From assembly GCA_902812455.1 (NCBI GenBank), contig CADDZH010000011.1, positions 1 to 64,000 on the forward strand: a stretch of 64,000 nt of DNA. The letters run 5' to 3'. Below the pieces are notes generated by a model. It had not been told where the DNA came from. It ran no database searches and saw only the letters and a list, made by a program, of their open reading frames with translations. Below are positions 46,778 through 55,063 of this stretch, in pieces; position 1 is the first letter of the stretch; the number at the start of each line of letters is the position of its first letter. Source of the DNA: Chloroflexota bacterium. GTDB lineage: Bacteria > Chloroflexota > Ktedonobacteria > Ktedonobacterales > Ktedonobacteraceae. Made by a program: the position numbers and the translations under genes.

Positions 46778-47416
46778 TTACGCCATCACACCCATCACAA
46801 GTATATTACCGGTTACGCCATCGAATACCAGTTGCCCATGATGGAAAACTGGTTGCGGGGTAGGTGTGACTTTCGTTGGTATGGGAGGTCCTCCTTCAAC
46901 GCGAAAATCGCCATAGACTTCGACATAACAGACGATCAGGCCAGGGTCGCTGACTCCCGTGTCAGCGTTTAAACCTTTGGGGTCATTGGCAACCTGGTTT
47001 GTAATGAAGAGAATGCGGGTAATAATGTAGTTGGGAGAGGTCTGGCGAATCCGCAAACCATTAAAGCTGCCAACTGTACTCATATACTGGCGCACATCCT
47101 GTTCGGTGAAGGTGGGAATGCTGCACAAATGAGGCTTGATGGCAGGCGCACCTTCACCATGGGCAGGATCTGATGCGATGCTGGGGATATGTTTGGGGTC
47201 GCAATGAGCTGTGGAGGTTGAGACTTTGACCGTGGGGATGACAAGCGTTCCAGTCAGATAGAGAGAGGTCTGGCCGGTTGGGCTGGTGTAAGCTGTACCG
47301 TTCCTTGATGAGGTCTGAGCAGAAATGCGGGCCCGTAGGCTCAGCACGCCCCAGGTTCCCGCAATGACAATAAGGACTGCAACGAGTCCCAAGACAAGGC
47401 TGCCCTTTTTCTTCAT
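46778..47416 (-). CDS. Unrecognised membrane-anchored protein
   Basis: The 212-residue protein has one N-terminal membrane anchor (residues 6-27). The exported region is Ser/Thr-rich near its start, with two cysteines (ahCDP and HLCSIP) that may pair. The C-terminal half is beta-rich and ends LVFDGVTGNILVMGVMA. No family is recognised. It converges with the acyl-CoA synthetase, 38 bp apart. Confidence 0.7.
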   Translation of the reverse strand: MKKKGSLVLGLVAVLIVIAGTWGVLSLRARISAQTSSRNGTAYTSPTGQTSLYLTGTLVIPTVKVSTSTAHCDPKHIPSIASDPAHGEGAPAIKPHLCSIPTFTEQDVRQYMSTVGSFNGLRIRQTSPNYIITRILFITNQVANDPKGLNADTGVSDPGLIVCYVEVYGDFRVEGGPPIPTKVTPTPQPVFHHGQLVFDGVTGNILVMGVMA

Positions 47417-47530
47417 AGCTGTCCTCCTGATGTGCGAGCGAAGATGTGAGCAGAGCGAGAAAAATACTACCTCTATGGAGAGACGTATAAACTGAGAAAA
47501 TGTTCCTCCTGCCTTCGCCAGTTAAAACTG

Positions 47531-47560
47531 TTAACTTGCAGCGGGCGCATGTGCTATAAT
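47531..47560 (+). promoter_or_regulatory. Promoter upstream of the Mrp gene
   Basis: -35 TTAACT (47531-47536), 18-bp spacer, and extended -10 TGCTATAAT (TATAAT at 47555-47560). A type B repeat sits between this promoter and the Mrp start, so it would be in the 5' untranslated RNA. Confidence 0.55.
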
Positions 47561-47636
47561 ATCTGAGTACAGAGGTCGGAATTAATTTCTTGACACGTGC
47601 TTATCTCTTAACCAAAACATACAGGCATTTATACGG

Positions 47637-47732
47637 GTCTCCATTCTTTGGGTGATTTATGAGCTGCCGATAAATCGGCGATGGCCACGATAAATCGGGC
47701 CCTACATTTCACCTGGGAGATTGAGAGGCATT
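47637..47732. repeat. MITE-like repeat, type B, in the leader of the Mrp gene
   Basis: The ends gggtctccattctttgggtg and ttcacctgggagattgagag are imperfect inverted repeats. gccgataaatcggcgatggc is inside. The rest of the 47417-47765 gap holds the promoter and no gene. Confidence 0.75.
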
Positions 47733-47765
47733 TATGCAGATATATTGCTGAGAGGAAAAGGGGAC

Positions 47766-48800
47766 ATGGCGGAAACTATTACTGCCGATATGGTTATTCA
47801 TGATGTAGTGACGAAATACCCGGCGACGGTTAAGGTCTTTCACGGGCATGGGTTGCCCTGCACGGCGTGCGCTGTCGGCTCGCGCGAGAGCATTGCGGGC
47901 GGCGCTCGCACCCATCGCTTCAGTCCAGACAAGCTGGAGGTCTTGCTGCAGGACCTGAACGCGGTTATAAATGGGCAGCCTACCTCGGTTGCGCCGAAGA
48001 AAGCGCCGGTTGGGCGCGGTGTTCCGCTGCAAATGGCTACAGCCAGCCCAGATCGCAAGATCAAGCAGGTGATCGCGGTCATGAGCGGCAAGGGTGGCGT
48101 TGGCAAGTCGCTGGTGACAGGCCTGTTGACCGTTTCATTGAGGCGCCAGGGGCTGCGTGTAGGCATTCTTGATGGCGATATTACCGGCCCCAGCATTGCC
48201 CGCATGTTTGGTACCAAAGGTGTGCCGGCCAAGTCGGCCAGCGGCGGGATCGAGCCATTGACAAGCCGGGGCGGAATCAAGATCATGTCTATGAACATGT
48301 TCCTTGAGAGCGAAATCGACCCGATCATCTGGCGCGGCCCGATGGTTTCTATGGCGATCAAGCAGTTCTATAGCGATGTTGATTGGGGTGAGCTTGATTA
48401 CCTGCTGGTTGATCTTCCTCCCGGCACATCAGATGCGCCGATGACGGTGTTGCAATCCCTGCCGGTTGATGGTGTGATCATCGTCTCTTCGCCGCAGTTG
48501 CTGGCCACGATGGTGGTGATGAAATGTATCAATATGGTACGCCAGCTCAAGGGGGTTATTGTAGGCGTGGTGGAGAATATGGCCTACTTTGAGACGCCTG
48601 ATGGTGAGCGTTACGAGATCTTCGGCCCGAGCAATGGCCCCGAGCTGGTCAACATGACCGGCGCGCCTCTACTGGCTCAGTTGCCCATCGACCCACAGCT
48701 TACATCGTTATGTGATGCCGGTCGCATCGAGGAGTATCACGCGCAGGCCTACGATGAGCTTGCATCTAATTTTGTCAATACATTGAAGATTAGACGCTAG
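47766..48800 (+). CDS. DUF1858-Mrp/NBP35 family Fe-S carrier ATPase
   Basis: The 344-residue protein has two parts. Residues 1-65 are a DUF1858 domain (MVIHDVVTKYPATVKVFHGH, CxxC in LPCTACAVG). From about residue 95 it is an Mrp/MinD-type P-loop ATPase with deviant Walker A SGKGGVGKS (107-115), LDGDITGPS and LVDLPPGTSDAPM. Mrp/ApbC proteins carry and deliver iron-sulfur clusters. The C-terminal CxxC of many Mrp proteins is not seen, so the N-terminal CxxC may take that role. ATG 47766 follows AGAGGAAAAGGGG. Confidence 0.92.
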   Translation: MAETITADMVIHDVVTKYPATVKVFHGHGLPCTACAVGSRESIAGGARTHRFSPDKLEVLLQDLNAVINGQPTSVAPKKAPVGRGVPLQMATASPDRKIKQVIAVMSGKGGVGKSLVTGLLTVSLRRQGLRVGILDGDITGPSIARMFGTKGVPAKSASGGIEPLTSRGGIKIMSMNMFLESEIDPIIWRGPMVSMAIKQFYSDVDWGELDYLLVDLPPGTSDAPMTVLQSLPVDGVIIVSSPQLLATMVVMKCINMVRQLKGVIVGVVENMAYFETPDGERYEIFGPSNGPELVNMTGAPLLAQLPIDPQLTSLCDAGRIEEYHAQAYDELASNFVNTLKIRR

Positions 48801-48806
48801 CGCAGC

Positions 48807-48993
48807 CATGTCATCCTAAGCGAAGCGAAGGATCTCGCTCGATCGGCAGCGGATGTCTCCCCTTCGTGCCTCAGGGCTTCGGCTCACTCGCTCAACATGA
48901 CATGGGTGAGGCAGTGGATGTTTCCCCTTCACTATTACCTCTTCCCCGAAGAGGGTGGTTCAGGGCTTCGGCTCACTCGCTCAACATGACATG
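48807..48993. repeat. Dispersed palindromic repeat, type A, multi-unit
   Basis: At least three units are present: catgtcatcctaagcgaagc, then two of the form ggcttcggctcactcgctca followed by acatgacatg. They lie between the convergent Mrp and HflX genes. Confidence 0.8.
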
Positions 48994-49031
48994 ATAAGCT
49001 GGCCCAGCATAGGTGGGCCAGCTTATTTTTT
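48994..49031. terminator. Bidirectional rho-independent terminator
   Basis: ataagctggccca and tgggccagcttat form a perfect 13-bp stem with a 7-base loop and flanking T/A runs. It serves both the Mrp gene (plus) and hflX (minus), whose stop codon lies in the right arm. Confidence 0.88.
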
Positions 49032-50372
49032 GAATATCATCCCCGCGCGTTTCTTAGGTGCAGGCGCGACCTGGAACTGCATAAACGGGCCGCTATGATT
49101 GGATGGCATGTGGCCACGTAAGTGCGTGCCGCATTCCTCGTAGTCCTCGCACTCGATTGTGCCATACTGGTGAAATTGGGCTACAAGGTCGCCCCGGTCG
49201 TATGGAATGAGTACATCGAGCGCGACGAACTGCGAGACGAGGTTCTCACTGATGCAGTGCATCAGGTCTTCGATGCCTGTCCCTCGCAATGCTGATACCC
49301 TTACTGCAGGCAGTGTCGCGGCCATGCCTGCCAGCTCCAGATGAGTATCAGGATGCAAGAGATCGAGCTTGTTGAGCGCGATGATGGTTGGGCGGCCTGC
49401 TGCTCCGATCTCTTCCAGCACCTGCTCAACGGCTTCAACCTGCCGGTTGACCGCCGGGTATGCTGCATTGACCACGTGGACGAGCAAGTCGGCCTCGGCT
49501 ACCTCTTCAAGGGTGGCGCGGAAAGCTGCAACCAGCGTCGTGGGCAGGCGCTGCACAAAGCCCACGGTATCGGTGAGGAGAAACTCCTGCCCGCCTGCGA
49601 GGCGAACACGGCGCGTCATCGGATCCAGCGTGGCGAAAAGCCGATCCTCAGCCAGGCTGCTGGCATCGGCGAGCCGGTTGAGCAGCGTTGATTTGCCTGC
49701 ATTGGTATAACCAACCAAGGCTACAACGGGCGCCCCAGTATTTTTGCGGCGCTCCCGGTGTAGGTGCCGGTGCGTGCGTACATGCTCCAACTCCTCCAGC
49801 AACTGCTCCTTCTGGCGGCGCAGCAAGCGGCGGTCTACCTCGATCTGCTTCTCACCTTCACCGCGCTGCTGCACGCTGCCCTTCTGCCGCGACAGGTGCG
49901 ACCACTGGCGGGCAAGGCGGGGCAGATCGTACTCGATCTGCGCCAGTTCAACCTGCAAGCGCCCCTCTTTGGTGCGAGCGCGCTGGCCAAAGATGATCAG
50001 GATGAGCGCCGTTCTATCCAGTACCTGTACTTCAAGCTCACGTTCCAGCGTGCGGTGCTGCCCAGGCGCTAGCTCGAGGTCGAAGATTACGCCATCGCAG
50101 TTATAGTAGCGGGCAAGTTCGGCTATTTCCTGTACCTTCCCTGAGCCTAGCAGTGTGCCGGGGTTAGGACGAGCGATGCGCTGGGTGACACGGTCTACAC
50201 AGGTCACTCCCGCCGTTGCTGCCAACTGCGCGAGCTCGTCAAGGGACTCCTCCACTGGCCAGTCACTGCCCGGCATGTCTACTCCAACCAGGACGGCGCG
50301 CTCAGGGGCGCGAGAAAGTAACCTGCTCGATGCTGTATCTGTTTCTGCTCCCTGTATGTTTTGCTCTGCCAT
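49023..50372 (-). CDS. hflX: GTPase HflX
   Basis: The 449-residue GTPase splits stalled or hibernating 70S ribosomes. The N-terminal HflX domain has NPGTLLGSGKVQEIAELA and DGVIFDLELAPGQHRTLE. A coiled coil with GEGEKQIEVDRRLLRR follows, then the G domain: G1 GYTNAGKSTLL, G3 DTVGFVQRLP, G4 NKLDLL. ATG 50372 is 7 bp after the Uma2 stop; the long upstream open frame lies over that gene and is ignored. Confidence 0.96.
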   Translation of the reverse strand: MAEQNIQGAETDTASSRLLSRAPERAVLVGVDMPGSDWPVEESLDELAQLAATAGVTCVDRVTQRIARPNPGTLLGSGKVQEIAELARYYNCDGVIFDLELAPGQHRTLERELEVQVLDRTALILIIFGQRARTKEGRLQVELAQIEYDLPRLARQWSHLSRQKGSVQQRGEGEKQIEVDRRLLRRQKEQLLEELEHVRTHRHLHRERRKNTGAPVVALVGYTNAGKSTLLNRLADASSLAEDRLFATLDPMTRRVRLAGGQEFLLTDTVGFVQRLPTTLVAAFRATLEEVAEADLLVHVVNAAYPAVNRQVEAVEQVLEEIGAAGRPTIIALNKLDLLHPDTHLELAGMAATLPAVRVSALRGTGIEDLMHCISENLVSQFVALDVLIPYDRGDLVAQFHQYGTIECEDYEECGTHLRGHMPSNHSGPFMQFQVAPAPKKRAGMIFKK

Positions 50373-50379
50373 ATATTTA

Positions 50380-51045
50380 CTATACCTGGTCGGGATCGAT
50401 TCCGAGTGCGCGCAGCCTCTCAGCAAGAACTTCAGCTCGTTGAGCTTCTGCTTCTGCCTGGGTGAGCCGCAACTGCCCATGCTGGTTGTAGAGGCGAAGG
50501 TAGGGGCCATCCGGCACCAGCCAGCTCTCCAGTTGGGCGCTCCACAGGCGCCCACGCGCCTCTGCCCGCAGCGGCTGGAACCTCCCCTGCTCTCTGTCGA
50601 AGTGCCAGCCCAGCAAGCGTCGAGAGGCAGGACGCCAGATCGGCGGGATATTGGGGTCATACGCGAAGTATTCTTCCACCCTCATCCTGGCATACTTCGA
50701 TGGCTTCTCCTTGAGATCCTTTCTCCAGGTCTCATCCGATGCAATCTCAAACACCACCTGCGGCGGGCCGTTCTTTTCCACACGCCAGCTTCTCACGTGG
50801 CGAAAGCTCACTCCTTTGATCACCGCAATATCAGGAGCCAGTGGGTACTCGGTGGGGTTGGATGTGGTGTAGAAATTCAGATTCTCGTAGATGGCGCACC
50901 GTTGCCCGTGAAAGAGCCACTGGAGCACTTCCACCAGGTAGTGCACCAGCGCGGCATGGAAGGATGTTTCCCCCATCAGATCCTCCTCGGTGGGGTGGGA
51001 GTCGTAGTAGTAGACCACCTCGTCGTCTATATGTTGTGCCATCAT
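50380..51045 (-). CDS. Uma2-family (DUF820) PD-(D/E)xK-like protein
   Basis: The 221-residue protein has the Uma2 restriction-fold pattern: YPLAPDIAVI (Asp), QVVFEIASDETWRKD (Glu), KEKPSKYARMRVEEYFAYDP (Lys and EYF). Most members, frequent in Cyanobacteria and Chloroflexota, are uncharacterised and may derive from transposon nucleases. A C-terminal coiled coil (QAEAEAQRAEVLAERLRALG) is common in the group. It sits directly upstream of hflX and is probably co-transcribed. Confidence 0.9.
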   Translation of the reverse strand: MMAQHIDDEVVYYYDSHPTEEDLMGETSFHAALVHYLVEVLQWLFHGQRCAIYENLNFYTTSNPTEYPLAPDIAVIKGVSFRHVRSWRVEKNGPPQVVFEIASDETWRKDLKEKPSKYARMRVEEYFAYDPNIPPIWRPASRRLLGWHFDREQGRFQPLRAEARGRLWSAQLESWLVPDGPYLRLYNQHGQLRLTQAEAEAQRAEVLAERLRALGIDPDQV

Positions 51046-51126
51046 GTGCTCCTTTCGTTCACGCTCTGCGGTCGCTTACCCCAATGTCCTCTCCCCCAGT
51101 GATTTTCTCTCACCGCTTGCCCCTGT

Positions 51127-51199
51127 GATGTCACCCTGAACGAAGTGAAGGGTCTCTATGTTCATCGTGGGAGATCCTTCGCTCCGCTCAGGATGACAT
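51127..51199. repeat. Dispersed palindromic repeat, type A
   Basis: atgtcaccctgaacgaagtg and cttcgctccgctcaggatga in inverted arrangement, between the Uma2 and ABC-F genes. The rest of 51046-51298 holds no gene. Confidence 0.75.
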
Positions 51200-51298
51200 G
51201 GAAGGCGCCTTGCCCTCTTTATAAGAGAGCAAGCAGTGCTGCACTGATGATACCATATATGCAAGGAGCCAACAAGAGATGGCTCCCTTTCTCACGTT

Positions 51299-52909
51299 CT
51301 ACGCCCGTTTCAGCAATTCGTCATGCTCGGTTGCATAGGGCATAATGCGGCCCTCCGGCATGAGCAGCAGTGTATCGGCTTGCAGGTAGCGCACGAATTC
51401 GACATCGTGCGTTACAGCAATGATCGTGCCGTTGTAGTTGCTCAAGGCCTCGCCGATCACGCCACGCGAGAGCACATCGAGGTGCGTTGTTGGCTCGTCC
51501 AGGATCAGCAGGTTTGGGCCATCCAGCACCATTTTCGCCAGCGCGAGGCGCGTTTTCTCGCCGCCGCTCAGCGTTCCCACCTGCTGGAAGACCCTGCCGC
51601 CGCCGAATAAAAAGCGGCCCAGTACTGCTCGTACTCGTTTGGGGTCCTCTGGCAGTATCTCAGTAGCCTCGCCCAGCACCGTATTCTCGTAGTCGAGCCC
51701 CTCGTTCTCCTGGGCATAGTAGCCTATGCGCACGCGATCGCCCATGGTCACGCTTCCCCCATTGAGAGGCGTCATGCCGAGCAGGGTGCGCAGGAGCGTT
51801 GTTTTGCCTGCGCCGTTCACCCCGACGATTACCATGCGCTGCCCGCGCTCAAGCTGGAAGCTGATGTTGCGGAACACCTCTTTGCTACCATAACGCTTGG
51901 TAAGATGCTTTGCTTGCAGCACGATGCGCCCGCTCTGCTGGCGCACAGGAAAGTCGATCTTGATGCGCCGGCTGGCCTGTGGGAGCACTGGTTTACTTGC
52001 CTCGAGCTGGGCAATGCGCCTGTCTATAGCGATGCGCTGGCTGACGCGAGTGGCGCCAAATCCGCGTAGCTTGTCGGATGTCTTGCGCAGGCGAGCAATC
52101 TCGCGCTCCTGCTGTGCCCGCGTGCGCTCTATCTGCGCCAGGGCATCGCCGGAGAGGGTGATGTAGTTCGAGTAGTTGCCCTTGTACTCTTCCAGCTTGT
52201 GCGTGAACTCGTTCAGGCGCAGTATTTTAGTAATGCTGTGGTCGAGCAGGTCGATGTCGTGTGAGACGATCAACAGCGCTCCACTATAGTGATCGAGAAA
52301 CTCCATCAGCCAGCCGGTAGCATCCACATCCAGGAAGTTGGTCGGCTCGTCGAGCAGCAAGAGATCGGGGGCCTGGAAGAGCAAACGGGCCAGGGCAAGT
52401 TTCGTCTTCTGCCCGCCGCTCAACGTGGATACCTTTCGTTCTAAGGTGACCCCGCTAAGGTTCAGACCGGCAATCAGTTGTCCGGCACGTGCATCGGCAT
52501 CGTAGTAACCCATGCCATCGAGCATGTCCTGTACCTGCTCGAGCCGCTTTAACAATAGAGGTAGGCTGCCTTCGTTCGCTGCTTCCGCTATTTCGTTTGT
52601 CAGAACTTCATAGGCTGCGATGGCCGTATCAAGACCGGTGCTGCTGAAGATATAATTGCGCACGGTGATGCCTTCTTCCACGGATGCTTCATGCGCCACA
52701 TCCTGTGACAGGTAGCCGAAGCTGCGTGGGCGTATAACGGAGCCTGTATCAGCATCTTGCTCTCCCGCTATGATTTTAAGTAGCGAGCTTTTGCCGGCGC
52801 CATTCACGCCGATCAGTCCTACCTTTTCGCCAGGGGCTACTGTGAACGATACATCATCCAGCACGAGGCGCGGGCCATATGAGAGAGAGACATGATTTAC
52901 CTGTAACAT
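51299..52909 (-). CDS. ABC-F family ATPase (ribosome-associated)
   Basis: The 536-residue protein has two ABC domains and no membrane part. Walker A motifs are GVNGAGKSSLLK and [12 protein letters not shown], signatures LSGGQKTKLALARL and LSGGEKTRLALAKM, Walker B LLLLDEPTNFLD and LLILDEPTTHLD. The inter-domain P-site-tRNA-interacting linker (about residues 225-310, LARLRKTSDKLRG region) is moderate in length. ABC-F proteins act on the ribosomal E site in translation control or antibiotic protection. ATG 52909 follows AAGGA. Subfamily (Uup, EttA, YdiF or ARE) is not certain. Confidence 0.93.
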   Translation of the reverse strand: MLQVNHVSLSYGPRLVLDDVSFTVAPGEKVGLIGVNGAGKSSLLKIIAGEQDADTGSVIRPRSFGYLSQDVAHEASVEEGITVRNYIFSSTGLDTAIAAYEVLTNEIAEAANEGSLPLLLKRLEQVQDMLDGMGYYDADARAGQLIAGLNLSGVTLERKVSTLSGGQKTKLALARLLFQAPDLLLLDEPTNFLDVDATGWLMEFLDHYSGALLIVSHDIDLLDHSITKILRLNEFTHKLEEYKGNYSNYITLSGDALAQIERTRAQQEREIARLRKTSDKLRGFGATRVSQRIAIDRRIAQLEASKPVLPQASRRIKIDFPVRQQSGRIVLQAKHLTKRYGSKEVFRNISFQLERGQRMVIVGVNGAGKTTLLRTLLGMTPLNGGSVTMGDRVRIGYYAQENEGLDYENTVLGEATEILPEDPKRVRAVLGRFLFGGGRVFQQVGTLSGGEKTRLALAKMVLDGPNLLILDEPTTHLDVLSRGVIGEALSNYNGTIIAVTHDVEFVRYLQADTLLLMPEGRIMPYATEHDELLKRA

Positions 52910-52945
52910 TGCCGATCCTTTCATTCCTTAAAAATTCCGAACCGC

Positions 52946-53040
52946 TCACGTTGAGCGAGTGAGCCGAAGCCCTGAGGAACGAAGGGGAAACATCCGTTGC
53001 CCATCAACAGAGATCCTTCGCTACGCTCAGGATGACATGA
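52946..53040. repeat. Dispersed palindromic repeat, type A
   Basis: cacgttgagcgagtgagccg with cttcgctacgctcaggatga, in the 920-bp gap between ABC-F and the phosphotransferase gene. Confidence 0.75.
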
Positions 53041-53226
53041 TGCGCCTTGCCTGGACTGAATATGACGGCATGTTCCAGCAGGGCGCAGAGATTGGCAGGC
53101 ACGCCCTCGCGTATGGATGAAGTGTAATGGGGGAACATGGCGTACTGTGCCGCAGGACGATCATCCGCGAGAGCCGATACCTGGCGACACACGCCAAAGA
53201 GAAGATTGAGGAAGGAATGTAACGTG

Positions 53227-53319
53227 ATGGATGCAGGAGACTACAAAGAGAAACGCTCGCTGCGCTCTAATATGCTGAGCGAGCGGTTGCATCGATTCGT
53301 GCCACTTCCTGCCGCATAA
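53227..53319 (+). CDS. Possible 30-residue peptide gene
   Basis: ATG at 53227, with AAGGA 10 bp upstream, opens a 30-codon frame that begins MDAGDYKEKRSLRSNMLSER. The last codons enter a strong hairpin. No homologue is recognised. The ORF contains a type A-like cgctcgct/agcgagcg inverted repeat, so it may simply be repeat-derived. Confidence 0.25.
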   Translation: MDAGDYKEKRSLRSNMLSERLHRFVPLPAA

Positions 53320-53344
53320 GCCCTGGCGTGGTCGCTTATGCGGC
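53311..53344. other. 10-bp hairpin at the end of the small ORF
   Basis: gccgcataag and cttatgcggc pair around a 14-base loop without a T-tract. The rest of 53345-53528 is AT-rich and holds no recognisable feature. Confidence 0.5.
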
Positions 53345-53528
53345 GGCTGGAACCGCTTGTATTATGACCTCGGTCATCGCTAAAAGTTTCATAAGTTCCC
53401 GTCCTGAATAATCTGATGAGCTATTTCTTGCTAATGAGATAGTATCATAGAATGAAGGTGCTGTCAAATTTTCATTTCAGAGAGGCAGGCATTTGGAGAT
53501 AAGGCTTGCCCTGTGAGCAGTGTCCTGA

Positions 53529-53614
53529 CATGCCATGTTGAGCCCATTCCCCTTCGCTTCGCTCAGGGCTTCGGCTCAGGTCAGGGGCAAGCCCTGACCC
53601 TACGGGATGACATG
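53529..53614. repeat. Dispersed palindromic repeat, type A
   Basis: catgccatgttgagcccatt, cttcgcttcgctcagggctt and cctacgggatgacatgag make up a variant unit. Confidence 0.7.
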
Positions 53615-53695
53615 AGTGGGTTCATTTGTTAATCTTCATATTCGGTCATGGGGCGCGATCATGAATGTTAACAAATTCATCGGGGGTATGATGGA

Positions 53696-53795
53696 TTGCC
53701 TTTGGGCCGATCAATCGGCACTGGGCACGATCAATCGGCCCCTACATCTATCCGGGCATGATTTTGTTCATCCTCATAATCGGGCCCCTACGGAT
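53696..53795. repeat. Type B repeat upstream of the phosphotransferase gene
   Basis: gccgatcaatcggcactggg and cacgatcaatcggcccctac are followed by a second ataatcgggcccctacgg. The terminal inverted repeats are poor. Confidence 0.7.
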
Positions 53796-53831
53796 GTTCG
53801 GATCGATTATCATAAAATAGAGGCCCTGTGT

Positions 53832-54815
53832 ATGAGCAATAGAAAGACACAATTGACACAAACTGAAGTGCTAGCATTCCTGAACCAGAAATTTGCTGGC
53901 AGGGTAGTAAACGTCCAACAGCTCCTTGAGGGTGAAGAATCTCAGGCCTTTTCATTTGAGTGTGAAGGTTCTCTTGCAGGGAAGAAAAGCACCGATCATT
54001 CTGGTGAAGAATCGCAGGCCTTCTCCTTCGAGTGTGAAGGGGCAAGTTATGTCTTTCGCACCAATAGATCGGCCAGGGGTTTTCAAAAAGATTCCTATGC
54101 ATACAGCCATTTTTGCTCAGTGAAAGTCCCTATTCCAAGGGTGATCGAGATCGGTCAAATTGACGAGCAGCATGCCTATTGTATTAGCGAGAAAATGCCA
54201 GGCTTTACACTTCAGGACGCGGATAGCAAGACTCTGAAGGGCCTGCTCCAGCCTGTTAGCGAGACCTGGCTTGCCATAAGCGATACGGATATTTCATCTA
54301 CCAGCGGTTTTGGAGATATTGATGTAACCGGGCAGGGCAGATACAGCTCCTGGCGGGAATACCTCCTATCAATCCTGGATTCCAGCTATTATGATTGGGA
54401 TAGCGTCTTCCGGCACGTTGATAAAGGGCTTGTCAACGATCTCATGGCAGCCTTTATTGCTCTTATCCAGCATTGCCCTGAAGAGCGGCGCCTCGTGCAT
54501 GGAGATTTTGGCTCAAATAATGTGCTGACCTACGGCTATAATATTACTGCTGTGCTTGATTGGGATAACGCAAAGTACGGCGACCCGCTATTTGATGTGG
54601 CGAATGCATATTTCTGGAGAACATGGCTTGAGTGCATGGACTTGCAGGCGGATTATTATGAAGTCCATCTATCGACACTGCCTCATTACCATGAGCGTAT
54701 ATTGTGCTACCAGCTTCGTATTGGACTCGACGAGATATATGATAATGCCATCCACCAGGATAGCAGGACAACAGCCTGGGTTGCCAGGCGATGTACGGAG
54801 ATCTTGAAGGATTGA
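53832..54815 (+). CDS. APH-like phosphotransferase with internal 24-residue duplication
   Basis: The 327-residue aminoglycoside-phosphotransferase-fold protein has the catalytic loop RRLVHGDFGSNNVLTYG and the metal motif AVLDWDNAKYGDPLFDVANA. It probably phosphorylates a small molecule; the substrate is unknown. Residues 34-46 and 58-70 are identical (GEESQAFSFECEG), a 72-bp tandem duplication in the N-lobe near the nucleotide-binding strands. The two DNA copies differ only at several third positions. ATG 53832 follows AGAGG; the frame extends upstream through a repeat to 53616 and is not used. Confidence 0.88.
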   Translation: MSNRKTQLTQTEVLAFLNQKFAGRVVNVQQLLEGEESQAFSFECEGSLAGKKSTDHSGEESQAFSFECEGASYVFRTNRSARGFQKDSYAYSHFCSVKVPIPRVIEIGQIDEQHAYCISEKMPGFTLQDADSKTLKGLLQPVSETWLAISDTDISSTSGFGDIDVTGQGRYSSWREYLLSILDSSYYDWDSVFRHVDKGLVNDLMAAFIALIQHCPEERRLVHGDFGSNNVLTYGYNITAVLDWDNAKYGDPLFDVANAYFWRTWLECMDLQADYYEVHLSTLPHYHERILCYQLRIGLDEIYDNAIHQDSRTTAWVARRCTEILKD

Positions 54816-54922
54816 GAAAAAGTAACCTTTTTGCCATTATTGACCACTACATTGTAGACTTTCTACAAAGAGAGACAAGGTTGACTGAACGTGACAATGC
54901 CTCAATCACCAGAGCCGTCCAG

Positions 54923-54997
54923 ACATGTCATGTTGAGCGAAGCGAAACATCCGCTGCCCATCGACGGAGATCCTTCGCTTCGCTCAGGATGACATGA
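54923..54997. repeat. Dispersed palindromic repeat, type A
   Basis: catgtcatgttgagcgaagc and cttcgcttcgctcaggatga form a clean inverted unit between the phosphotransferase and sigma-factor genes. Confidence 0.8.
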
Positions 54998-55063
54998 TGC
55001 GATTGTTCACATTGTCAAGGCCTTTCGTCATTTTTGAACCTTGCCAAAGAGATAAGCATAACC

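Noticed and set aside
49023..50660. 545-residue version of HflX
   Set aside because: The extension overlaps the Uma2 gene in another frame; the family start fits ATG 50372.
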